Of a stretch of DNA of 64,000 nt, positions 34,793 to 46,207 are shown in pieces. Made by a program: the position numbers and the translations under genes. This DNA is from Brachypterus glaber (Eukaryota > Arthropoda > Insecta > Coleoptera > Kateretidae): assembly GCA_958510825.1 (NCBI GenBank), contig OY294044.1, forward strand, positions 72,738,095 through 72,802,094. Reading direction: 5' to 3'. Within the stretch, counting starts at the first letter, position 1. The number at the start of each line of letters is the position of its first letter. The notes under the pieces were generated by a model, which was not told the DNA's origin, did not search any database, and saw nothing but the letters and a program-made list of their open reading frames with translations.

Positions 34793-35135
34793 AAGCATAT
34801 CAACAAAAATTAGAAAACATGAGATAAGCCCCTTTGCAAGGGAAGCGACCTGCGGTTCATAAAAATAAAAAACGTTTTACATTTAATCCGGAGACGGAGA
34901 TATTACTGGGAGTTCTCGAAAAACAAAAATATTGAAGTATTTTATTTATTTTTAGAAGAGCAACACCATAAATTAAATTTATTATAAAAAAACAAAAACG
35001 AAAAATTAAATTGACTGCAGACGCATACTTTTATTACTTGTGTGCGGATCATGCCCCCTTGGACTTACGAGTCCCCGGTGACTTGTATCGCAGTCAACGG
35101 GTTAAAACATTAAAATAACATTAACTAAACATTAA

Positions 35136-35827
35136 ATAATTCAAATTATTGTTTGGTCATGGGGGCCATGGCCCCTCCCCTAAATCCGCCCATGGTTGGC
35201 AATAGACAAAAGCCTATCGCTTGAAGTTTTCTGTGCAAATGTCAATATCGCTTTAAAGTTTAATTTTCTACAAAATTTTGTGTTTAGATTAAAATTGTGG
35301 CTTGGCTAATTGTAGTGAAAAAGAGAACAAATGACTATAAAATATATAAAAATTGTATAAAGCACTCGTTCCATAACACGTTTTTTTATCTTTATCTTTA
35401 TCTTTATCTTTATCTTATCGTTTTTAGCACTAGTACTTTAGAAAACTCGCCGCAAGCGGCTCGTTTTCTAAACTTGTACTCGTACGCTAAAAACGTATAT
35501 TAGGAAACTAGTACTTTAATATACCTACTAATACATTAAATATTTAAAACTAACTCTGGAACCTACGGAACCCATGGGTTGGAACATATTGGTCTTATTC
35601 ACATGTATATGGTTCTATATCACAATGCGATATTATCACATATACTTAAATAGTTTATTTTTTAGAGATTTTGAGTTTTAATGTTTTCTAAACTAAAGAG
35701 TATTAAAAAGATTGATGGATGAATAGTATGATTCTTTTTCATTGCTTGTCTATGTTTTGGACATTATAATTAGCTTTGAAACTGGTTCTGCAGAAACAAA
35801 GTTTTGTTTTTTATAAAAAATAAAATT
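35136..35827. other. Gene-free stretch with TTTATC microsatellite
   Basis: Five or so TTTATC units lie near 35387-35417. They are followed by an imperfect hairpin, CGTTTTTAGCACTAGTAC with TAGAAAAC...GTTTTCTA and GTAC...GCTAAAAACG (35418-35497). No coding exon seen. Confidence 0.45.
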
Positions 35828-36140
35828 ATTTGAAAACGAGCCACCCAAATATCTCGCAAACAGTTAAAAATCTAAAAAATAGGTCAATTTGATTTTTTGA
35901 GGGGGAAACATATTTTTTTTTCAACCAAAAGATTTTTTAAACTCTTTTAAATGACGTATTAGAAGATAAGGGTTGCTTATTCAGATTTCAATGTTGGGGT
36001 AGCTTGGGGTTAGGGGGTGAGAGATGCAACCCCCAAAACTATACTTAAATTTCCCCCTTGTAAAATCAAATTGACCTACTTTTTAGATTTTACAAATTGT
36101 GATTAGTTTGCGAGATATTTAGGGTGGCTCGTTTTCAAAT
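35828..36140. mobile_element. Fold-back MITE in intron of gene B
   Basis: TTTGAAAACGAGCCACCCAA, then ATATCTCGCAAAC and AGGTCAATTTGATTTT, is mirrored at 36060-36140. Arms about 85 bp. Confidence 0.65.
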
Positions 36141-36718
36141 GATCACCTTGTATACCATCCAGTGACTGTGAAAATTTTATTAGCTTTAAAGAGTCTTCTA
36201 CATATAATAACACAAAATTTTCAACTTATTTATATTCACATATTTCTTTAGTACTAAAAGAGAATATGCTAATGTATTTAGATGTTTTTAGCAGACGACG
36301 AAGTAAGACGTTTCTATCAGACGATTAAGAAATCGAATAATTTAATAGCTTAGACCGTTCTTAAGTTATCATAACTTACAAGTTATCCTGGACAGAGCGA
36401 CCAAGTTGGACCCAGAGAGACTTTTCCACCTGCTATTTGTTTGCTTAAAACTATTTTTTTTCGACATAAAACTTAAAAAAAATAAAAATTTTGCACGAAT
36501 TAAAAAAGGAAAATAAAAATACTATAAATAAACTAAACTTCAAACTATAGACTTTAGAAGAGCAAGTAAATTTCATGATAATATGTTGTTATTATTATAT
36601 TATTATACAGTGTTTATTACGATTTCCTGCAATAAATAATAGAAAATCTTAGCTCAATTTTTGCTCTGTGACGGACCCCTTATGATTCGCTTAATTTTGT
36701 AAATCCTTGTATTTTTAG

Positions 36719-36934
36719 AGGCCAAATGCGTAGAAAACGCCTCTTTTAGTGATAAGGCACCATGTCAGGATACTTGCCAAAGACTAGCACCAATAGCATG
36801 TATAGAGAAACCAGGTTGCTACTGCCACCAAGGTTACATATTGGATGAAAAAACAGGTCACTGTGTTAAAAAGGGACACTGTCTTAAGGATTTGCACCAG
36901 AATGGAATAATTGAAGGAAGCCGAGGTAACAGAG
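36719..36934 (+). CDS. TIL gene B exon 2: eight-cysteine TIL domain
   Basis: Acceptor TATTTTTAG ends at 36718. The exon covers residues 20-92. Cysteines at residues 23, 35, 39, 47, 53, 55, 68 and 74 with GCYCHQGYILD and GHCVKKGHC identify a TIL domain. Two canonical cysteines are missing. By spacing they are the second and sixth, which pair with each other in the family, so one disulfide has been lost as a unit. The usual three-residue reactive loop between C5 and C6 is therefore absent, so classical protease inhibition is doubtful. The exon ends in phase 1 at G36934 (donor GTATAT). A second donor 9 nt earlier (GAG, then GTAACA, exon end 36925) is also phase 1 and would drop Gly-Asn-Arg. Domain call strong, function uncertain. 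Confidence 0.8.
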
Positions 36935-37067
36935 GTATATATGTAGATATTGTATGCCTTCTTTTTTGTGTTTGTGTGTAATGTGTAAAGATGAAGAACT
37001 ACTGCAAAATGCGTTTGGACTGTTCTTCCGGGCTGGGTGCTTAGGTGGCCTTTATTTGGACAACATA

Positions 37068-38718
37068 CAGGGTGTCCCAGAATGTTTCCAAAATCTCTTA
37101 GGGGTAATCAGATCTCGTCAAAATAATGCCACACGTCTATATAACATTTTTGGCTACGGCCCGCCTACTCTGAGATATTTGCCCCTCGAGATAAAATAGA
37201 AAAATCAAATTTTTTGGATGACTTTTTAATTTTTAATATTTTTTAACAATTTTTTTAGCTTTGTTTAAGAAAATTAATGCGCATCGAATTATTTTAACAG
37301 AAGTTTTGAAAGTTATCAGAAATGTCAGGGACGGACTTCCGTTATGGTTCCAAGTTTCTTAGGGTTACAAATTTTAGACTTTTTATTACTTTGTGTACAT
37401 CCTGTGAGCAATTTTGATAAAAAGTACTCAAAATTAAGGGTTTCCAAGAAAAAGGCACTTTCATTTTTTTTCAAATAATATAAATTATTTTAAAAATGTT
37501 TGTATACTCGGCGCATTATCTATCTGAGTAACAAATTGGATCAAGGAAGCTATGATTAGTGGTTTAAAAATGACTTTTAGTAATATTTGTGCTTTTGATA
37601 ATTTTTAACATTTAGGTTAAATTGACTGTCATGTTACGTCTTACAAATAATAACAAAATCTGTTTAAAAAGTAAAACTTTGTTCAAAATTATAATAAAAG
37701 TAAGTTTTTATTCATAAAGTGCTATTATAAACTTAAATTTAACATTACCTGAATAAAATTATGGACCAGTATTATTTTAACCAAAAAATTCTCTGTTATA
37801 GTGTTTACTTCAATTGATTGACAATAAATTTTAAACAAGATGAAAACCTTACATAAGGAACTAAATATAAGTCAATTTTTTGCGGTAACGCCGGTTAACC
37901 AGTATGTTACTCTTTCTCTGTTTAACTGATGAGTTAAAAAGAGAGAGAAATACATATTCCCCTAACTTGGTTAGTAACCGCTGCTCCACAAAAAATCGGC
38001 AATATTCTGCCAACCAAATAACAAGAAACAAATGACCATCAACTCAGATAGATAATGCGCGAAGTTTATCTCATCAAAATTAAACAAACAGTTTTTATGA
38101 AATTTTCGATTAAAGCCCCCCTCCCTTTGAGATATTCACCCCTTAGATGAAAAATAAAAATTAAATCTAAGGGGCGAATATCTCAAACGAGGAGGGCCCT
38201 AGTCAAAAATTTCATATGAACTTTTGATTTAATTTTGTTGAGATACAAACATTTTTAAAATAATTTATAGCGTTTTGAAAAAATATAATTTTTTTTTACG
38301 ATCCTCCTACCTTTCGATTACAAAAGTGCCTTTTTATTGGAAACGCTTCATTTTATCAAATTTTGCTTAGAGTACTTTTTTAATCAAAATTGCTCACAGA
38401 GTGTAAAAAAGTAACCAAAAGTCTAAAGTTTGTAACCGTAAAAACTTAGGGTTTGGAACCATAACGGAAGTCCGCCCCTGACTTTTCTGATAATTTTCGA
38501 AACTTCTGTTAAAATCATTCGATTTGCATTAATTTTCTTTAAACAACCCTAAAAAAATAGTCAAAAAATATCAAAAATTAAAAAAGTTATCCGAAAAAAT
38601 TGATTTTTCTATTCATCTTCAGGGCGAAAATCTCAGAGTACGGGACCGTAGCAAAAAAATTTATATGAATTTGTGGCATTATTTTGACGAGATTTTGGAA
38701 ACAGACTGGGACACCCTG
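37068..38718. mobile_element. TA-target MITE in intron 2 of gene B
   Basis: CAGGGTGTCCCAGAATGTTT, then CCAAAATCTC, at the left; GAGATTTTGG and CTGGGACACCCTG at the right, TA outside both. Inverted similarity runs inwards for several hundred bases. An internal segment (GATAATGCG(C/A)) is also mirrored. 1651 bp, no transposase. Confidence 0.7.
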
Positions 38719-39728
38719 TATATATTCGGAAAAAAATGGCGGAACGGGTATTTCTCTAGAAAGGGATTATAATATTTGTTTTTTTTTTTTTAAACGTAAA
38801 CCGAGGAGTTTATCGAATTTGCTTATTTTAAAAACAGCACACTGCCCAGTAAACAAAAGGTATATTTTTGTCAAAATGTGCGCTTATTAGAAAAAACGTT
38901 TATTTAACGTTAAATTTCTACTAGGGCTCATATCTCAAAAAATGAATTTTTGGTTCCATTTACTAATCGAAATGATGGTAACTTATACAAACTCCAATTT
39001 AATTTTTGAATATAACGTAACTTATAAACTAATTGAAATAGTTAATTGGACTTTTTGTGAAGTGTTAATTAGTGCAAGAAACCAAAACTTGACTTTTTTG
39101 AGATACGATGTTTCGAAATTTACAAGTCGATATTAATATTTGCGTAGGGGCAAAAAGCTGCGCTTTGAAACAAAAATAAATATTGCAAAATTAGGGTTCT
39201 ATATGACGTCATGTTGAGGTGCTATTTTTGACTTCAAAATTTATTTTAAAAAATATGCATTTTCTGCATAAATCACAAAAAATTCTCCTATAAATTTTGC
39301 AAAAAGGACTAATTCTTAAAGTTTATTACATCAACTAAGCCTAGAAATTATAAAAAACTTGCAGCTGTAATTGGGAGTACCACATCACTCATTTATATTC
39401 GTAAATATTTTTCTTTAAAATGACGCTGACATGCATTGATATATTAATTATTAAGAACGTTATGATTTTTTAAATGAACCAATGCACAATTGCAAATTTT
39501 AAATCGAATTACATTTTTTATAAGTTGCCATGTAGCCATAAAATTTATTTTTTTTATTTCAAAAACCTCAATTTTTAAACAAACCTTAAGGTGACGTCTT
39601 CGGGAACATAAATTTTGCATACTTTATTTTAGTCTCTAAATGCAATTTGGTAGGGAGAACCCGTTTCATGTTTTCGAAAAAAAAAAAAACCTGTTTAACT
39701 ATACCCCAATATGTATTGTTTTTTTTAG
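38719..39728. other. Rest of intron 2 of gene B
   Basis: A+T-rich, no exon or paired element found. A T-rich tract, TTGTTTTTTTTAG, ends at the exon 3 acceptor. Confidence 0.45.
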
Positions 39729-40390
39729 GAAGACGTGATGAAGATGATAAATCATTATTAATTAGAATTCTTTTGCTTCCTATTAGAATACCTTTGGCAA
39801 TTGCTGAATGGTTTGTAAAACTCATTGCAGACATATTATCTTTCAAACTTAATGTGGCCTCTGCAATTCTAAGACCTATTATCCATTTTATTGGAGAAAT
39901 TTGGGCCTTGTACAAAAGAGTTTTGAGAAAAATCTTGAATTTCATCGAAGCTGTTGGAATTCTAAAAATTGATATAGTGGCCAGAATTGTAGGATTCTTC
40001 GGCAAGATATTTGGAGCAATTATAAACGTACTAGTTGATCTGGGACTGTGGAACTTGAAAGTTCTTTCTCAAATTGTAGGAGGAATTTTATTCATTGTAG
40101 GAAGAGTTTTAGGTTTTGCTCTTAAAGTAATTGTAATTATTTTACACGCAATTGCGAAAATTATTGATACAATTATTAACTTTTTAAAACTATTCCCTGG
40201 TGTTAACCAAGCTATACACATTCTTCAAAACTGGCATAGTTTAATAAATTACAAAGCTATATCAGGTATTTCAGGATTATCCGATTTTGCTGAAGGTATT
40301 CTTTTTAAAAAAGTGGACACCTTGTTTCCTATTTTTTCCAGACTAAACTCTATTCTATCTGGATCAATTAAAGTGGGATTTGGTAAATAA
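39729..40390 (+). CDS. TIL gene B exon 3: hydrophobic repeated C-terminal domain
   Basis: Follows acceptor TTTTTTTTAG. G of exon 2 plus GA restores Gly92, then RRDEDDKS and residues 100-311. After the charged linker comes a long run of Ile/Leu/Val/Phe with a charged residue every 4-10 positions, suggesting several amphipathic or membrane-seeking helices. Three segments look related: 130-150 (KLNVASAIL...FIGEIW), 170-187 (KIDIVARIVGFFGKIFG) and 199-219 (NLKVLSQIV...FIVGRVLG). A more polar end (NYKAISGISGLSDFAEGILF) closes it. No cysteine is present. I do not recognise the family. With the TIL exon it forms a 311-aa secreted protein with an odd architecture. It could be lipid- or membrane-binding, or a secreted structural protein; these are guesses. 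Decayed copies follow directly downstream. Confidence 0.75.
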
Positions 40391-40413
40391 ATCTATTTTA
40401 TCTATAGAATATA

Positions 40414-40419
40414 AATAAA
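40414..40419 (+). terminator. Polyadenylation signal of TIL gene B
   Basis: AATAAA 24 nt after the stop codon. The same ATATAAATAAATTATATCTA context is kept after each downstream pseudo-exon. Confidence 0.5.
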
Positions 40420-40549
40420 TTATATCTAACTATATTTTGAGTTTTATTCAGTTCTTAATGAAATCAATTTTTTTAAATTTAAGCTTTATAAAATATAAGT
40501 GCAGAATATTTTTTCTGGCATATGAAATAGTCGCTTATATTTTGCACCC

Positions 40550-41015
40550 AATTTTCACTTTATTGGAGAAATTTCAGTTTCACAAGAATGTTCAGTAAAA
40601 AATTCTTAATTTAATCGAAGATGTAGCGATTTTAAAAAAGGTTATATTGGTCAGAATTGTAGAGTTCTTTGTTAATTAATATGCTGCAATTATAAACGGA
40701 CTAGTCGATCTGATACTGTGGAACTTAAAAATTCTTTCCCAAATTGTAGCCTGCAAGTTGTATTCGTTATTAAGCGAAATTGCGAAAATTATTGATAAAA
40801 TTATTAATTTTTTGAAACTATTCCCTTTTGTTAACCAAGTTATACATTTTTTTTTAAACTGGCATAGTTTAATAAATTACAAAGTCATATTAGGTATATC
40901 AAGATTATCCGATTTTGCTGAGGGTATTCTTTTTAAAAAAGTGGACACATTGTTTCCTATTTTTTCCAGACTTTTTGAATTTGGTAAATCTATTTTATCT
41001 ATACAATATAAATAA
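40550..41015 (+). pseudogene. Decayed copy 1 of gene B exon 3
   Basis: Matches exon 3 from the CATTTTATTGGAGAAATTT region to the end. The first half has frameshifts and stops (TTAATTAATATGCTGC). About 60 bp encoding GILFIVGRVLGFALKVIVII are deleted. The last 85 codons stay open (EIAKIIDKIINFLKLFPFVN...SLINYK). The 3' flank is duplicated too, giving a period near 600 bp. No acceptor or open 5' half, so not an alternative exon as it stands. Confidence 0.75.
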
Positions 41016-41147
41016 ATTATATCTAACTATATTTTGAGTTTTATTCAGTTCTTAATGAAATCAATTTTTTTAAATTTAAGCTTTATAAAATATAAGTGCA
41101 GAATTTTTTTTCTGACATATGAAATAGTCGCTTATATTTTGCACCCA

Positions 41148-41613
41148 ATTTTCACTTTATTGGAGAAATTTCAGTTTCACAAGAATGTTTAGTGAAAAAT
41201 TCTTAATTTTATCGAAGATGTAGCGATTTTAAAAAAGGTTATATTGGTCAGAATTGTAGAGTTCTTTGTTAATTAATATGCTGCAATTATAAACGGACTA
41301 GTCGATCTGATACTGTGGAACTTAAAAATTCTTTCCCAAATTGTAGCCTGCAAGTTGTATTCGTTATTAAGCGAAATTGCGAAAATTATTGATAAAATTA
41401 TTAATTTTTTGAAACTATTCCCTTTTGTTAACCAAGTTATACATTTTTTTTTTAAACTGGCATAGTTTAATAAATTACAAAGTCATATTAGGTATATCAA
41501 GATTATCCGATTTTGCTGAGGGTATTCTTTTTAAAAAAGTGGACACATTGTTTCCTATTTTTTCCAGACTTTTTGAATTTGGTAAATCTATTTTATCTAT
41601 ATAATATAAATAA
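41148..41613 (+). pseudogene. Decayed copy 2 of gene B exon 3
   Basis: Almost identical to copy 1 and shifted by 598 bp, with the same internal deletion. One extra T in the CATTTTTTTTTTAAACTGG run shifts the frame. Copies 1 and 2 thus arose by a duplication later than the decay they share. Confidence 0.75.
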
Positions 41614-41745
41614 ATTATATCTACCTATATTTTGAGTTTTATTTAGTTCTTAATAAAATCAAATTTTTTAAATTTAAGCTTTATAAAATATAACAGTGAA
41701 GATTTTTTTTTCTGCCATATGAAATAGTCGCTTATATTTTGCACC

Positions 41746-41820
41746 CAATTTTCACTTTATTGGAGAAATTTCAGTTTCACAAGAAAGTTCAGTGAAAAAT
41801 TCTTAATTTTATCGAAGCTA
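41746..41820 (+). pseudogene. Stub of a third decayed copy
   Basis: ATTTTCACTTTATTGGAGAA to TTTATCGAAGCTA repeats the opening of copies 1 and 2, then stops matching. It marks the end of the tandem array. Confidence 0.65.
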
Positions 41821-42149
41821 CACATAAAAATAAAGGATATTGATAGATGGTAATATAAATGGTACTACTTTTAGAGTGCCAATATGTTGCCATTAAAAAA
41901 AAATAAGATTTTGAGCAAACACCATTTTAGCAATATTTAAAATGGTGTAAGTAAATTATAAATTGAGTTTTTAGCATAAATTCATTTTTCTAGACTTACT
42001 CTTACTTTTCGAGTAGTTTTAATTATGTAATCATGGCATATCTATGTTAAAAACTAAATATTTAAAACAATTTTGACATTTAAAATATCACTTATTTAAA
42101 ATATCACTTGTCATTGTACTCCGAATGAATCGCAAAACTGAATAATGTA

Positions 42150-44390
42150 AATAATAATAATAATAATAATATATATTTATTGCCCAACAGAAAACCATTT
42201 ACAGGACAATATATAATAGAAAACAAAGAGAAAATATATGCTATAATAAATTAAATAACCTAAAACTAAACATAAATAAAAAGTTAGGTTACATTATCTA
42301 TATATATATATAAAAAAAATTAATTATTTGGCCAACGGGCCATAGTAATACAATCAATTAAGTAATTAATAGTGTTGAAGTGAAGGTCACAACTATTGCA
42401 GTACGTATTAACATAATGCATCATATTATAAATAGAATTACTACGGATAATATTGGTTCTTGCATTACGGTTATAAAATGTAAGGTATGTTCTTGTATGA
42501 TTTCGGGGTACATAAAAGTTAAGATTAAATAAAATGAAGGGCGAGTCGATTTTACCATTAAGTAGAAAATACAAGAACTTAACACTAGAAAAGATTCTAC
42601 GCTGTTCAAGAGATACAAAGTCAAATTGTGACAACAAAACATTATAATCATAGCCTCTACTCAGGTAAATACCTGAAGATTTGAGATATAATAACTTTAA
42701 AAACTTTTTCTGAACCTTCTCTAACTGTTGTTTATGTGTTTCGTAAAAAGGAGACCAGAGGATACTACAATATTCTAATTTGGAACGTATAAAAGAATTA
42801 TACAAAGTTTTGAGAGCAAGTTCATTATTAAAGCCCCTGCAGTTTCTCACAATAAACCCATATGTCCTCATTGAAGCCGAAGTTATATTATCAATATGCT
42901 CTTTAAAGGAAAAATCGCTGGTAAAAGTAACACCTAAGTCTTTAATAGAGTAAAGTCTTTCCAGAGGAGAACCATTTACGGTATAATTAAAGACAAAGGG
43001 CTGCTGTTTTCGCGTGAATGTAACGACTTTACACTTAGATACATTTAGGTCCAAACTGTTTACATTACACCACTCCTGCACTAAATCAAGGACTGCCTGA
43101 AGTCTCTCACAATCAACATTATCAATGATCTCCAGAAATAACTTTAAATCATCAGCAAAGAACAAGTGCAGGCACTCTATGCATTTTCCAAGGTCATTAA
43201 TAAATAATAAAAAAAGTAGGGGACCAAGATTAGAGCCGACATAAAACCGTTGTAAAAAACATAGAGGAACCTATCACTCAAATAAGATATAAAAAGTTTG
43301 ATCAATGCATCGCTAAAACCAAACTTTCGAAGTTTCCGGATAATAATCGGATGATCAATACGATCAAAAGCCTTCATGAAATCTGTATAAATCACATCTG
43401 CTTGTCCTTTGTGGTCCACAGTACTAGAAATAAAATGCGAGAACTCAGTAAGATTAGTAACTGTGGAGCGTTTTTCCATAAAACCGTGTTGTTTTAGATA
43501 TTACATTTTAACAGACGCGTAGATGTGACCATTCAATGCCATCTCAAATATTTTAGAAAAATTCGAAAGAATGGTTATAGGACGATAATTGGAGATCATC
43601 GACGTGTCACCTTTTTTTAATATTGGACAAACTTTGCCCATTTTCCATAAATCTGGAAAAGTGCTTTCTTTTAATATTAAATTAAATAAAATTAATAAAG
43701 GGTATGTGAAAATCTCGCCGCAATCCTTGACCAAAAAACTTGGGATACCGTCGTAGCCTGATGTAAATTTATTGGGTAGTTTCTTGATAGCAGTTTGAAT
43801 GTCACACACCTTGAAACAGTTTATATTAATAGAAGAAGAATCGCATTCTTCTGTGTTAACATTAACATTAGGCTTGGGATCTGTGAATACACTACTAAAA
43901 TAATCGGCAAATCCATTGACAATTGACTGAGGCGTATCGTACACTATATTATTATGAGATACTTGGCCAGGTATACGACTGTTATTTTTTTTAGTTTGAA
44001 TAAACTTCCAGAAATTATTACGGTCATTCACAACTGAGTTTTCCACATTTGTTAAATAATTATTATAAGATACTTTGATGTCGTTCTTTATTTGATATCT
44101 TAAAGCTTTAAACTTATTGTAGTAATATACTTGACCAGTTTTTTTAAATTTTTTGTGTAAATAGTTTTTTTGTTTAAGTTTGCCGATTATTTCGTGTGTA
44201 TACCATAACGGATAATTGCACTTACGATTCTGTTGTTTAGGAACATGTAAATCAAAAATTGAGTAGAGTTTATTGTAAAACATACTGCAGGATAAATTAA
44301 CCTCAGAATATATATTTAAAAAATTCCAGTCAACATTTAAAAGATCATTGTAAAGCATTGGAAAATTTGCTTTTTTAAAGATATATAGGG
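42150..44390 (-). pseudogene. Jockey/CR1-like LINE, 5'-truncated, disrupted
   Basis: On the minus strand the frame starts with FKKANFP (44385) and carries RT regions GYDGIPSFLVKDCG and ISNYRPITILSNFSKIFE. A TAA at 43501-43503 interrupts it, then QHGFMEKRST continues in frame to the catalytic Asp in YTDFMKAFD (codon 43383-43381). A frameshift near 43235 destroys the start of motif B; GSNLGPLLFLLFINDL resumes in another frame and leads into FFADDLKLF (catalytic Asp pair 43153-43148). The rest runs to a stop near 42320. The endonuclease and ORF1 are missing. The 3' end is a TTA repeat (42150-42173). Not functional. Confidence 0.85.
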
Positions 44391-46019
44391 TATGTTTAAA
44401 AATCGAAAGTTAGTGTCATTTTTGGCTACAGAAAGTGACTAAAATGTACTTTTATTTTTAAAATTGACACCTTATACCAATTGGAGACACACCGATTTTT
44501 TTGAATCTAACTTTTAAGATTAAAAGGGGGTAGGGATGTAAACTCGGATGTAAATAAACGTATTTTTTTTTTAAAACAAGATTTTTTTTGTGTTTTAAAA
44601 CCTCGACCTCTGTTTTTTTTTGTAACACATACAAATTTACAACCAATGGATAAGCAGATCCTGGCCCAATGTACAACCAGGTCCTGGCAGCCAGGACCAT
44701 AATGTGTAATAACTACCAGAACAATATCATAAAATATTCACAAAACGTAGAACGCAATAAATTAACTGTCAGATCCTAACCTAACTTATTTGTGACTTCT
44801 ATCTGAGAGTCGAACCAAACTAAAGTTCTATTATAAAAACAATTGTTTGGACTATTAATAGAAATATAAAATTGTACTTATTTGACAACCAAAAGACAGT
44901 TTATTAATTAAAAACATTTTTTTTGAGAATTGGGAACGAAATAGAAAAAAAAACAAAAAAAACCGTTTTAAAACAATGTTTTAAAACAACGTACCAACGT
45001 TTTTTTAACATCCCTAATAGAGGGTGTACCATGGTCTTGTTACACCGCGTTTAAGATATGCATAGTTCATTTAAAAAAAAAAATAAAAATCAGAATTGCA
45101 ATTAAAATACAACTTTTTACATGCGAAAAATATTAGACACTCTATTAAGCGTTACTCAAACCTGATTATTACCAAAAACAATTCCATATTTTATATTCCA
45201 TATGAAATGCTTTTTCTATATGTAAAATCTTTGTTATAAAATGTAAAAAAATATTTTTTTTTTATTCAAAAAATAAAACATTCGTTTTGGGTTAATTTTG
45301 GCAAATTTTAATCGTCACTTTTCAGTACTTAACAGTTTCGGTCTATATTAGACCTTTATCAAAAGCTAAAAATTACAATGGGATAAGATATAACGCATAA
45401 TTATAAAAATATTAAAAGTTTTTTAAAATGAACCTAACCTAAAAAACTTACCATCTAAATTATGAGCATTATTTTTACAAATTCCGAACATACCATGGAA
45501 CTAATTACTGGCTACTTATACAAACATTACATTACACAGTTACATAATTTGTTTGAACTGAATAGATCAAACTAATTAACATTTTATTAAAATTACAAAG
45601 TGCAATTTTTTTTTATTATTTTTTAGGGGGATAGTAAAATATAGTGGGTAAATAAAACAATTGGAAACATTGACATATTTTTTATTAATAAATTATATTT
45701 ACGTTGATAGGTACTATAAGGTAATTTAAATTTAGGTCCTTCTTATTTATTAAATTTATTATTTAAATAAAAATAATTTATTAATTCATAGTTTTTAAAC
45801 CATAAAAAGTTTTTAGTGACTTAAGTAATAGAGATATTTTTTTTGAAAAATATCTTTATTTTTTTTTATATAGTAAATAGGTGCTATAGTCACCTGTAAA
45901 AATAAATTTTATGAATAATAGGCACCTTATATATAGGTTAAGATGCGCTTAAATCAATATTTATAATAATAATAAGTAACGAAACCTGATAGTCAAGTCC
46001 TGGAAAATTCACAACACTA
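44391..46019. other. A+T-rich gene-free stretch
   Basis: No exon recognised. A hammerhead-like motif lies at 45333-45364 and there are several poly-T runs. The part near 44456-44700 has an open frame without coding character. Confidence 0.45.
45333..45364 (-). ncRNA. Hammerhead-like motif on the minus strand (degenerate)
   Basis: Minus strand: TTTTGATAAA, then GGTCTAATATAGACC (6-bp stem, 3-nt loop), then GAAACTG. The core differs from CUGANGA at two positions, so cleavage is unlikely. The layout repeats that of 5512-5550 and 12790-12830. Confidence 0.3.
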
Positions 46020-46207
46020 TGGTCTGTTTTTTCAAGCAAGATAGTAAATTAAAAACCGTACAGTGAATATTTTCAAAACAGATTCGAATATTGGATGTGC
46101 GAATATACTGCGTAGTTTATGTTATAAAACATAACATTATTCTATACACAAACATATACTATTCAAACCTTTTGTAAGAATATTTACTTGCTTGAAAAAA
46201 CAGACCA
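46020..46207. mobile_element. TGGTCTG MITE, copy 1
   Basis: TGGTCTGTTTTTTCAAGCAA and its exact reverse complement bound 188 bp with TA on both sides. A close relative lies at 48077-48285. Confidence 0.75.

Larger units (their letters stand above)
26203..35135 (+). repeat. Recent tandem duplication, unit 2 (8.93 kb)
   Basis: Direct copy of 17271-26202 shifted by 8932-8933 bp, carrying the same nested elements in the same order. The junction joins ACTAAACATTAA of unit 1 to CTTCCAAACC. Unit 2 ends ACTAAACATTAA and then diverges into ATAATTCAAATT. Very young, or a false duplication made by assembly. Confidence 0.95.

Noticed and set aside
40758..41015. An 85-codon open frame taken as a separate small gene
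   Set aside because: It is the intact 3' part of a decayed copy of gene B exon 3; the 5' part has stops and there is no signal peptide.
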